Part shown: positions 43,600-53,995 of the stretch, one piece after another
Position numbering within the stretch: position 1 is the stretch's first letter
Layout of the letters: every line of letters starts with the position of its first letter
NCBI GenBank assembly: GCA_032622095.1
Contig: CP136069.1
Coordinates: 101,088,278-101,152,277, forward strand
Source of the DNA: Siphonodentalium dalli
Taxonomy: Eukaryota; Mollusca; Scaphopoda; Gadilida; Siphonodentaliidae
Reading direction: 5' to 3'
DNA length: 64,000 nucleotides
Translations under genes and position numbers: made by a program
Notes under the pieces: generated by a model
Database searches by the model: none
What the model was told of the DNA's origin: nothing
What the model saw: only the letters and a program-made list of their open reading frames with translations

Positions 43600-45110
43600 A
43601 GTAACTATGAAATGGGGCACCACAATTTATTTTAGCGCCGATTTCCACCAAATTGACACACATTCTTTTCCATGATATCAGGTGTCTAATGGTGTGGCGT
43701 AAAGCTGTCAAGGATGGCGTCATTCGAGTCGCCGATTACCAGCAAACTTATATATACACACATTCTTCTCCATGATATACATGATCGAGGAATCTAATGG
43801 TGTGGTTTAATTTAAAGATGTCAAAAGTGGCGCCGTTCGAGTCAGGGTGTACGAAAGGAGAGAGGGGACCAAACATTGATATAAATATTTTTGCGCCTAA
43901 TTCCACCAACTTGATACACATTCTTCTGCGTGATAGGAAGAATCTAATTGTGTGATTTAAATACGCCAAATTTGTGCCATTTGGTTGAGAGATGGGGTAC
44001 TAAATTTGATACGTGTTTGTTTAGTCGCCGATTTCCACAATGTCAAAAGTGGCGCCAGTTAAGTCATGGATGTGGAATGGAGTGTCACCAACATTTGTAA
44101 CAATATGTTTGGCGGTGATTCCCACCAAATGTATACACGTCCTTCTCCACTGAAATGCAATGAAATCATGCGGGCTAAAGACGCCACACTTGGTGCCGTT
44201 TGGGTCAGGGGTGGATAGAGGAGGGACACTAACATTGATAAGAATATTTTAGTCGCCGATATCCATCAAAGTTATATATAGTCATCTCCGTAATTCGTTC
44301 TAATGAGTTTTTGTCGTTCACATTTCACAACCTCGACAAATGGTGACTTAATTAAGTCACTTGAACAATTATATCTTCTCGACTGTCATATATATATGGG
44401 GTGGGAATTGGGACATACATATAGTGAGATTGCAAAGATTTATAAACAGACGGAAGCATTAAAAGTATAGTTATTATTCTATTTAGGAGATACAAATATT
44501 CTTGCAAACTGAGGAACTTTGAGCTCATGTAGTATAACATAATTGAGTCTGCCGCATTCAAGACAGTTTAAAATAAATATATACAATTTGTCAAGAGATG
44601 TGTAAATGTATAAACGGCCTGATCAAAAATACTGATCACAGTGTGCAATCAATCATAGTTTATATACTTTTCAAAACTGGCATATGACAAGGGTACATCT
44701 CTACCGTTACAGGGGTTTCTTTCATTTTATTAGAACAGACCCGTAACTTAACACAAACAATGTAAAATGTCGGGCACATGTAGCTGATATATAGCAACAT
44801 TTATTTTAAACTGAGAATAATTAGCCAGAATGATACCAAATGTCCAGGAGCACCTGGACATTTCTTTAAAACATCTTTATCGCCATGGTGATATGATAAT
44901 CAGGTGACATCAAAATCTTAATCTAAACAACTAACTTGATGTATACATGTAAAACACAATTGTCGTCTTTTGTTTTTGTGAACTAATGTATTCATGATGT
45001 TCATGTTAGGATCCGAATACAAAATATGAAATAAAAAACAAACATCAATTCAACCATGTCGATTATACGATTTAGCAATGATAACGTCTGCAGTACGAGC
45101 AGAACTTTGT
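43600..45110 (+). repeat. Composite repeat, copy 2
   Basis: Four to five ~145-bp units (GCCGATTTCCACCAAATTGA, CACATTCTTCTCCATGATA, GTGGCGCCGTTCGAGTCAGG) run from 43620 to 44290. They are followed by a unique part with TATTCTTGCAAACTGAGGAA, ATAATTGAGTCTGCCGCATT, GTCGGGCACATGTAGCTGAT and GAGCACCTGGACATTTCTTT, ending TAACGTCTGCAGTACGAGCA. The same order occurs at 53200-53995 in copy 3. No ORF. Confidence 0.8.
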
Positions 45111-45195
45111 AAATAAATAAATACTTTATTGGTGGAACGAATTAATCGCCATAAATAAAATGGCAATCATTACGACAAAGTGAGTCACGCACGAC
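45111..45195 (-). repeat. LINE C 3' tail, severely truncated
   Basis: On the minus strand it reads GCGATTAATTCGTTCCACCA then ATAAAGTATTTATTTATTT, matching the 3' end of LINE C at 53995-54050. It joins the composite repeat at the same point as LINE C joins copy 3. Confidence 0.7.
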
Positions 45196-45369
45196 TTATA
45201 ATCCATTATGTATATATTTACATTAGGAATAACATATATTTAAACTAACAAAATAAACTCATAAAATGCCGAAACAAACGCATGGCAAAACGAATTGTTG
45301 CGGATAATAGTATGTGAGTCGTAGTGACTGAGCTGGAAGTTATCATTTGAATGGTAACAATTGAAATAA

Positions 45370-45456
45370 TATGTATGACATATTTTTTCTATTGTTATTT
45401 ATGCTGTGACATCGGCCCCGTGTGGGTGTAATTGTCAATAAACTTATCTTATCTAT
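45370..45456 (+). repeat. Repeat 3' tail ending in CTTATC, copy 2
   Basis: ATCGGCCCCGTGTGGGTGTA, then ATTGTCAATAAACTTATCTT, matches 8135-8192. No ORF upstream, so it is another short 3'-end copy. Nothing is called between 45196 and 45369. Confidence 0.75.
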
Positions 45457-48400
45457 ATATATCGTGTCATGATTATGATCATGCCGAGTTGATTCAAGCT
45501 TGACTATTAACCACACATGCATGCGTGGAGAGGAATTTATCTGGTAAATTAAATGACTGTGAGAGAAAAGTGCAATTTAAAAAATCAGAAGAGCGGAACA
45601 AACCCGAGGAGAGTTTATATCTGACATGCAGCATGTAATACGTTATGTCTTCTGTGACTGTCCTTTCGTTTTTCCCATATTGCATATCACAACTTGAACT
45701 CGTATTGTCAATGAACGATATGTAATTTAGAAAGTATATGCGTATAATCGATGTTCTACGGATAAGATATATATGTGTGCGTGCGTGTGTGTGCGTGTGT
45801 ATAGTCAAAAGAACGGAATGGTTCTGATTTTAAAATTAGTTTTATAAATTATAGTCGGAATTTTATTCATGCTATTGTTAGTTTTCAAAACACGTGCTCA
45901 AAGTCAATGTGATTTCTCCTTTTGTTTGAAATCAGCTCCCCATCCACCATCCACATTCCAACTTCTATACCCAAGAAAGCTTCATAATTTGCACAATATC
46001 GCTCGTATTAATCGAGTATTATAGAGCTTAGCGTGTCGGACGACAAACTGTCAGTCATCCTTTCATATAGATATCGGGATGTGTACCAATAGAATCGCCT
46101 GGTCTTTGAAACTTTTCGCCGATGGGCAGTACACGCGAGCTTTTCATTATACCTGCCTTTGCGCGTGTTTAGTTTTGATATCCATTGTATCTAACAATCA
46201 ATGGGCAGAATCGATATAAGCCCTATGAATACCAAGGTGCGAGTTTTTATAAATTCAAATGACTTTGCAAAGCGGCAGCAAAAAGACAGATTTCCGATAT
46301 AAAGTGACATTCGTCCGCTGTATCATTTCTGGTCGTTTCCTTGATGAGCGAGGTGGGTTATAGGAATTTATCTATTTCTGAATCCTAATGGTTTAATTCT
46401 TTTATGCAGGTAATTTGTTTGAAATAGATGCAGTGGTTAAAAAAAATAACACTGGTATCTTGTCAGAAAATGGTCAAAGGACTAAGGACCGCCATTTTTT
46501 GGTAATCGTATAAAGATTGCGATCTCCTATATATATTGTAATCTCGTGCAATTCTAGCAGTTGCTTGGTACTTAATTATTTACCATCTTCAAAATTCTTC
46601 TTCAAAATTTTCAGTGCTATAATATTTAAAAACTAGAATTGAAATGATATTTACAAATTCTCCGACAATCATTTTATAAATTTCTTTGCTTAAAACGTTC
46701 TTCCAAAACGCCATGGATATGTTTGTAATAAACGCGTATATAATGCCACTGATATATACAACGTTTCCACGCAAGGTGGGCATCTTGTTAATTGTTCATA
46801 GTTGTTTGATTTATTTATTCCCTCTTATTACTATCACAAACCTCTTGCTTGTTTGCAGGTAAGGAAATACATTTTTCCTTTCCATTCCCTCCGTGACTAA
46901 AGGATTTGAAAACTCCGCGCAAATGATGCAAATGATGCAAATGAATATCATTCTTTAAAACTACAGATATTGTTTGCAACTTGAATTAAAAAAAATATGA
47001 ACATCAAGTAATGGACATCATGTAATGGAAATACATGTACTATTAAATAGATTATATAGTTGTAGTAATACTTGCCAGACGAAATTGTAGGTTGCGTTAT
47101 TTATAAAAATTTGTTACGACAATTTTCTAGCATAACTATAGCTGCTTGTTGCAGACACGTATCCTCGATTGTCCCTCTTCAGTATCGTGGAAATCCATTT
47201 CCTTATTACAACTGTTTTAATTAAAAAATCTCACAGGAAGAAAATCGTTTTCTTAACATAATTTATTAAAGCTATAAATTTATGAATATGCGATAACATC
47301 TTAGTTAGCGAAAGAAAAGCATATAATATAGAATTGTTACATGTTTGCTCTATTTACGTTAAAATCGACGTTAACAAACGCATTCATGAATTGTCCATCT
47401 GGTTATTTAGACCTTATGTAGTCTCGTGGAATTAAGTGGTAGTATAGAACAGTTTGAAAATATGTTATCAAGTTAAATCCCAGGAGTAAGCACAACCGGA
47501 ATTAAATAATTAGTACATTGCCAAAGAGATATTCTCATTTCCAGGTGAATGAGTCAAATAAAACGTTAAGCATTATATGTCGACCCGCCGAATCCTTCTA
47601 AATATTGTTATCAGATAATTAGCCCCTAAATTCGGCCTCATATTTTTAGTTAGATACACGTGTATTACCAGCACGCACAGTAACATGAGAGCTTGTCGAT
47701 CAATTGTATTATTATATTAATTAGAATATAATCATGATATTCAATTTGTGTTGAGTTATTTAGTGTTGACTGTGAGATAAACATGGGTGATAAGGGTGGT
47801 TGTCAACACGAGAAGACACATTTAAAATGGAACTATATTTTTGATTGAAGGTGTTTTAATTCCTCTTTGGTTGTGATAAGGATAAAAATATTAATTGTTT
47901 TAAACCCAGCCGTTTCGAGATAGTTTTTTCCTTGCTAAAATGTGATTGTGTGATATTAATCATATCAAATTCGTCGCAATTTTGTACGAAACTCGTCCAC
48001 TAAATTCGAATGTAATTTAGTGCACCCGGTTAATGAATTTCGTATGTAATTGCGACTCATTAGAGATCCTCCATTTAATGGTAGATTATGATATGTTAGT
48101 TCGTTTTGCAAAGATGATGGCATCTTTTCTCTTCAGAAATTTAAGGGGAATATCGCATGTTTGCCCAAACAAATTTCATTTTGGAGTGGGTCAGGTAATT
48201 TGATAAAATATCGAATGCATACCATGTATTGAAAATTTTGAAATATGAACATCATTAGTAATTAAGAGAGATTTGTGACATTTTATAATAAGTTCAAGTT
48301 ATAGGTACAAATAACTGTGGCAGAGGTAACATCATATCTGTTTTATCCATGCCCACTCAATGCATTCGCCCAATAAAACGACATACTATTCCCAGATAGT

Positions 48401-48685
48401 TATAACCAACAACGTATAGATAACAAAACATTTATTTGTTTGTTTACTACATTTGTTCAACTTTGCGACCACCATGGGATTTCTGGCGATCAATTTATGC
48501 CGTTATAAACAAACCAGTCCAGATTTCCGCGCAAGGCAACTATATCCCTCAAATGGCATATATGAACCACCAAGGATCTTCCGGACATTAATAATTTTCA
48601 CAAGCCACCGAGGCTATATCAACCTCTAAGATGTGGTGACGTCGACTATATAGAAACGTCATTAGATATGACAAAAACATTCAAG
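45457..48685. other. Least repetitive stretch; no exon identified
   Basis: No LINE, MITE or tandem array was recognised apart from a short AC-rich microsatellite near 45770-45800. ORFs are short. Three places show a pyrimidine tract and CAG immediately followed by a 5' splice-site-like sequence (46407-46412, 46856-46864, 47542-47549). The stretch could be intron of a gene whose exons lie outside the window, but no exon could be supported. Confidence 0.45.
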
Positions 48686-48686
48686 C

Positions 48687-48718
<32 letters not shown>

Positions 48719-48960
48719 TTATTACTCTTTTCATCAATACTCCTTTCGCAAATGCGATAACACAGCCATACAACTTTTAAACAAAGTACACTCTATCGGC
48801 TAACTGTAGCCAAATCTGCCGTAGCACCTCCTCAACGCGCCCGATGGTTTGCTGTCACCAATCGTAATTTGCAGGGCGTGAAACCCGTTTTGTACATGTG
48901 ATCGTGGTGAACGAAAGAGCTCGCGCATGTGAGATCATCTTAGCAAGAATAGCTTTTTTT
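48686..48960 (-). repeat. LINE or SINE 3' end with (TATC)n tail
   Basis: On the minus strand the sequence ends GAGTAATAAATCTATC followed by about eight TATC units (48686-48717). One frame upstream reads AKMISHARELFRSPRSHVQN and SGALRRCYGRFGYS before a stop, suggesting a decayed C-terminus I do not recognise. Confidence 0.5.
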
Positions 48961-48999
48961 GTTTAACTCTGTCAAAATGTATCGGACCGTGACCAAATT

Positions 49000-49177
49000 C
49001 AAACTTGGCCTTTGTTTTCTGATATTTGAACAACGTACCAAATATCAAGAGATTCAGTTGAATTTAAAAACAATCACATAACTGAAAGAAAATTTATCAT
49101 CCGGAAACCAAAATAATCGGCAAATTTTAAGTCGACAAGGAATATAACTCCGGAAAAAATTGTCGGTTCAAACCCAC
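49000..49177. repeat. Dispersed repeat flanking the palindrome, left part
   Basis: CAAACTTGGCCTTTGTTTTC, ATCATCCGGAAAC, TAAGTCGACAAGG and ACTCCGGAAAAAATTGTCGG find diverged counterparts at 50340-50500 (ATCATCCGGAAAC, TAAGTCGAAAAGGGGTC, ACTCCGGCAAAAATTGGCGG). This suggests two copies of the same dispersed repeat around the palindromic element. Confidence 0.6.
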
Positions 49178-50006
49178 AGGTACATGTAACAAATATTTTA
49201 TTACTTACTATAAAAAAGAAAGGTATGACATTCTGGCGGCCAAATTTAAATTTGGTTTGGCGCCTTGGCCGACGGGGGTTAATCTGCACCGATTTAATTC
49301 GGGTAAACGGCAAAATGTTTGATTACTTACTTTGAGTAAACATATTAATGTCCGATAATTGCTCCATATATTGCATATTCCATCATTCCACGATAAATAG
49401 TTTTATTTGATCAGTGTTATGATTTTAAATAAGACTTTGATTATGGATCTTGGCATGCGCGGTAAAGCAAACTCCATAGAGGGTTTACCTCCCTTGATGA
49501 GGGTCCGAACACAACCGAACACAAGTCCAAATAATGGGAAATATAACAAATAAAGTTCATAAGCATTAGTATTCATGTTCAGACTATTACCATACGACGT
49601 TTGGGCCAATAATAAGTGTTTTATTTGATGTTTTGTAAAACGCGTTTTGTGTTCGGCAGAGAAAAGCCGAACACAAGCTTCTGTTGGGTCCTACTAAAAG
49701 CCGACCGCATCCGCCCGCACCTCCACCATGGGTCCGAGCCCGATGGGATTTGCACTATCGTGCAGAACACTGATGAAATAAAACTATTTATCGTGGAATG
49801 ATGGAATATGCAATATATGGAGCAATATTCGGACATAAATATGTTTACTCAAAGTAAGTAATCAAACATTTTGCCGTTTACCCGAATTAAATCGGTGCAG
49901 ATTAACCCCCGTCGGCCAAGGCGCCAAACCAAATTTAAATTTGGCATCCAGAATGTCATACCTTTCTTTTTTATAGTAAGTGATAAAATATTTGTTACAT
50001 GTACCT
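49178..50006. mobile_element. 829-bp foldback element with 241-bp arms
   Basis: 49178-49418 and 49766-50006 are reverse complements of equal length with about eight mismatches. Shared stretches include AATTTAAATTTGGTTTGGCG, GACGGGGGTTAATCTGCACC and CCATCATTCCACGATAAATA. The outer ends read AGGTACATGTAACAAATATT. The 347-bp spacer has no supported gene, but contains repeated CCGAACACAA phrases in both orientations (49506-49520 and 49657-49675). No transposase is present. Confidence 0.9.
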
Positions 50007-51202
50007 GAGTCCAAACCCAAATTCGAACATCGCCTGTATATTCATGTGGTTAATCCATAATGGGAAGCCGTTTGGTCGGAAATACGTCAAATACAAATTA
50101 ACAGTGGATTGTTTAACTAATTGCATGCATCAAACATTCAATATAGGTATATTCCATTTTAATAGCAATCTTTTCTGAATCAATATATTATTTCCCAAAC
50201 AATAGTGTTCATTTCCAAACCAATATTCTTTCTTATATTCAATATGAGACAATTTCATTCTAAGATGAACGGCTGTCCACAATCCACATACCAAATTAAA
50301 AAAAAACAATCAGATTACAAAAAACTCAAGCTATAATTCGATCCGATAATCAAAAATAAAGTTATCATCCGGAAACTTTCCGAACGGACGTACACGGACA
50401 GATTCTAAGTCGAAAAGGGGTCATGACTCCGGCAAAAATTGGCGGATCGAACCATGTTCGAACATGACCTGTGTTTTGAACTGATAAACTCACATAACAA
50501 ATTTGGTATTGATCCGATAGCACAAAAATAAAGTTCTCACCAGGAATCTTTCCACACGGACGCCTCCATGCACGGACCCACGGACGACGGACGCCAACCT
50601 ACGGCAATAGCTCAAAATTTACAAAGTAAGGTTGCACTAAAAAGAATCAATTAGACACTATTAGACACTCAACCCAGGCCGGGCTTTCCTTGCACGCTAT
50701 GCCAACTTGTTTCAGTGTCGCTGACTATAATGACATGACGTTTAAACATATTACAAATTTTATATACATGTATACATAATAAATAAATTTCACTCTGGTC
50801 CATTTGCATATAATTATGTATATATGTATAGATATATGTATTTGGTTGGAAAAGGAACGACAGTAAGCGTGAGGTTTTGTAGTCGTTCCTGTACCAAGTG
50901 AAGCCCACACAGTATACGTGTTGATTAATTATAAATCGTGTATCATAACAGTAGTCAGTGGGCGGCGCGACAGTATGTGTATATGGTAGTTGGGGTGGAA
51001 ATAAAACTATGTTCAGCGTAGAGCAGAGCAGAAAAAAAACAGTGCGTGCATGGTTGTGCGTTATGTGCATTTGGGCAGAATGCCATAAACCCCTCGAATG
51101 TGTCCGGCCTTTGCAAACAAATATGCATGCGGAGTATTGTAGTTGTATAGTGCGACTGCACGCCTGATATATATGAAGATCAGATGCGGCTTCTATGATG
51201 CT
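50007..51202. other. Dispersed repeat remnants; no gene
   Basis: 50280-50640 is a dispersed repeat (GATCCGATA..CAAAAATAAAGTTATCA twice, near 50342 and 50512, with AACATGACCTGTGTTTTGAA). From 50640 to 51200 there are only short ORFs on both strands and no recognised family. Confidence 0.5.
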
Positions 51203-51655
51203 CATGTACATGAGGGTATCACCCCCTCCCCCTGAATCCTGAATACCAGTTAATTTTGGGGGGTGAATCCTGAATACATGTTAAGAAATAATATGTGATA
51301 AATGACATACAAATTGACTGTTTTAATATACCGGTTAATTAAAAGTTTGGAATTGGAACACAAATCAAATATAGTTTCCGGACGCTTTCCGGTTAACGAC
51401 CGAAGAGACGCCGGTCGCGTTATGGGCGTTATGAGGCCGTTATGATACTTTGATCACTATGATTAATGATACTTTATTCATACAGATAACTAGCACAAAA
51501 TATTATTTTGCGCCATCAAAACCTGCGTCCAAGATGTTTCGCTTGAACCCGAATACCAGTTAATTCGGGGGCATGAATCCCGCGTACGGCTTCAAAACAC
51601 CCTGAATCCCGCGTACCGAAAAGTGTGGGGGGGGGGGGTGATACCCTCGTACATC
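51203..51655. mobile_element. Short element with GAGGGTATCACCCCC termini
   Basis: ATGAGGGTATCACCCCC near 51211-51227 is mirrored by GGGGGTGATACCCTCGTACA near 51630-51650. Internally GAATACCAGTTAATT is repeated (51242 and 51551), each time followed by a G run and TGAATCC. No ORF. Probably a non-autonomous inverted-repeat element; the exact ends are uncertain. Confidence 0.6.
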
Positions 51656-51828
51656 ACTCACTGAATCTTCCTGTGTCCAGGATGAATTTTTGAAACGATT
51701 TAAATATGCGGCGGTTGTAGTTTTTATTTAGATTGTCGTCTCCATAAAGAAATAAAGTGTCAGTTATTATAAGATTATTATAAGATTGTCGGTTAGACTG
51801 TTTAAAAGTTCGCGCTGGGCGTGTTCGT

Positions 51829-52090
51829 GATTCAGATTCAGATTCATTTTAATTCCTCTACCAAATACATGGTTTTAAGAATATATATAAATATGCATAA
51901 ACATAGATTCAAAACATATAATTGCTCGCAACCTCAGACGACACAGATAATATAACTACACAAGATAATAATTACACAGGAGAGCAATTAGCTCTTTCAT
52001 TGATGTGGCAAATAAATTTACGTATTGCGGGCATTGGAAAATAAAACGATACGTGTCTTCAATCGTACCACACGCGCAACGGTCAGTATC
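51829..52090 (-). pseudogene. 5'-truncated LINE, C-terminal Cys motif and tail
   Basis: On the minus strand 52088-52000 reads DRCACGTIEDTYRFIFQCPQ then YVNLFATSMKELIALL, a LINE C-terminal C-x-C..C motif in which the usual His is Arg. The sequence then decays into AT-rich UTR and ends in three GAATCT units at 51829-51846. Only ~260 bp of the element remains. Confidence 0.65.
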
Positions 52091-52094
52091 TATA

Positions 52095-53995
52095 TCTATA
52101 TGTGCGAATGTCTGTCTGTCTGTCTGTCTGTGTTCAATAGAAATTCATGATATAAGGAATCTAGATGGCACCAAAGGGGTCTACTAGGGGTAACTTTTTA
52201 CGAGAAAGATAATGGTGCGGTTTAGGATTTTCTAAAGTGACGCCATTGTTGTCCCCATGATATAAGGAATCTGATGGTGTGGTTTAAATGTGTCAAAATT
52301 GGCGCCGTTCGAGTCAGGGATGCACGGAAGGGGGAGGTGCACAGAAATTGATAAATTAAATTTAGCGACGAGGGACCATCTAGATGGCACCAAAACGGGT
52401 CTACTAGGGGTAACTTTTTACGAGAAAGATAATGGTGCGGGTTAGAATTTTCTAAAGTGACGCAGTTGTCTGGGGCAGAAAAGGGAGGGGCAGAACAAAT
52501 GTTTGTCGCCGATTGCCACGAAACTTATATAAAATAATTCCCATGAGTCAAAAGTGGCACCATTCGCGTCAGGGATGCTCGGAAGGGAGAGGGGCACCAA
52601 AATTGATAAAATTAATTTTAGCGCCGATTTCCACCAAATTGATATATATTCTTCTCCATGATACAAAGAATCTAATAGTGTGATTTAAAGACTCCAAATT
52701 TCTGTCGTTTGGATGAAAGATTTTGGGAGGAGCAATCAATTTGATAAGAATGGATTTAGTCGCCAATTGCCACCACACTTATACAATATCATCCCTATGG
52801 TATGAGGAGTCGAATGGTGTGTATTAAATCTGTCAAAAGTGTCGTCATTCGAGTCAGGGGGTGAACTGAAAGGCAGAGGGGCACCAAAATTGATACGCAA
52901 TAATTTTAGCGCCAATTTCCACCAAAGTGATTCGTATTCTTATCCATAATACGAGGAGTCTGATCGTGTGAGGTAAAGACGCCATGTTGGTGCTGTTTGG
53001 GCGAGAGATGGGGCTGTGCGGGCACTAAATTTGATCAAAATTGGTTTAGGCACCAATTAGCACCAAACTTATCAATAATAATCTTCATGAAATCAGGAGT
53101 CTAATTGTGTGGTTTAAGGGTGTCACAAGCTGTCACAAGTGGGGTCATTCGAGTCAGGATGCATAGAGGGTGAGAGGAACGCACAAAAAAAAAGATGAGC
53201 AATATGTTTAGCGCCGATTTACACCAGATTGATACATATTCTTCTCCGTGATACGAGAAATCTAATCGTGTGATTTAGATATGCCAAATTGGTGCCGTTT
53301 GGATGAGAGATATGGGGACCCTAAATTTGATATGAATTTGTATACACGCCAAGTTTCACAAATTTTATAAATGTTTTTATTATATTTCCATAATGAGTCT
53401 AAGTGTATGGTTTAATGATGACAAAACTGACAAAAAATATGTTTAGTGCCAATAACCATCAAATGCATACATGTCCTTCTCAAATGATACGATGAATCAA
53501 ATCGTGATTGTTAAAACCTATAATGAGCTAGCAAAACAGATACACAGAAAAAAGAATTAAATGCATATTTCTCATTTTATTTATACACATTCTTGCAAAC
53601 TGAGAGACCTCGAACCGTCAGATGATTGCATATTAGAATGGATTATATTATATATTATAACACAATTGAGTCTCTTCCATTCAATATAGTTTCCGCATAA
53701 AACAAAAATACAATAAAACGCTCAAAATCGCGCTCTGTGTCGGGCACATGTGGCTGATATACATGCATAGCAACATTTCTTTTAAACTGATAATATTTCG
53801 CCAATAGATAGCGCCATGAACAGAGGAGCACCTGGAGATTTCTTTAAAACATCGGTATCTTCGTGGAGATAAGAGAGCCAGGTGTCCTCAAAATCTTAGT
53901 CTAACCAACTAGATTGATTCATACATCTCTATATATGTAAAGCCCAATTTATGATGTTCATGTTTCATGTCGTAACGTCTGACATATACGCAGAA
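52095..53995 (+). repeat. Composite repeat, copy 3 (longest)
   Basis: Starts with TGTGCGAATG(TCTG)n at 52100-52130 and GGGGTAACTTTTTACGAGAA (twice, at 52185 and 52410). About eight ~145-bp units follow to about 53480, with CGCCGATTTCCACCAAATTG, TCTTCTCCATGATAC, GGCGCCGTTCGAGTCAGGGA and GCACGGAAGG. The last part (53580-53990) matches copy 2: TTCTTGCAAACTGAGAGACC, GTCGGGCACATGTGGCTGAT, GAGCACCTGGAGATTTCTTT, GTAACGTCTGACATA. No ORF. Confidence 0.82.

Noticed and set aside
45494-45808. 104-codon minus ORF beginning with His-Thr repeats
   Set aside because: The start is an AC-rich microsatellite and the rest lacks any family signature.
49163-49174. GGTTCAAACCC, tRNA B-box-like
   Set aside because: No cloverleaf or A box nearby; the phrase is within a dispersed repeat.
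50669-51211. 180-codon minus ORF
   Set aside because: Low-complexity AT-rich translation with no domain, and overlapping frames of similar length.
34860-53340. Pol III B-box-like GTTCGAGTC inside the 145-bp units
   Set aside because: No matching A box at the proper distance and no transcript-like 3' end; it recurs only because the unit is tandem.
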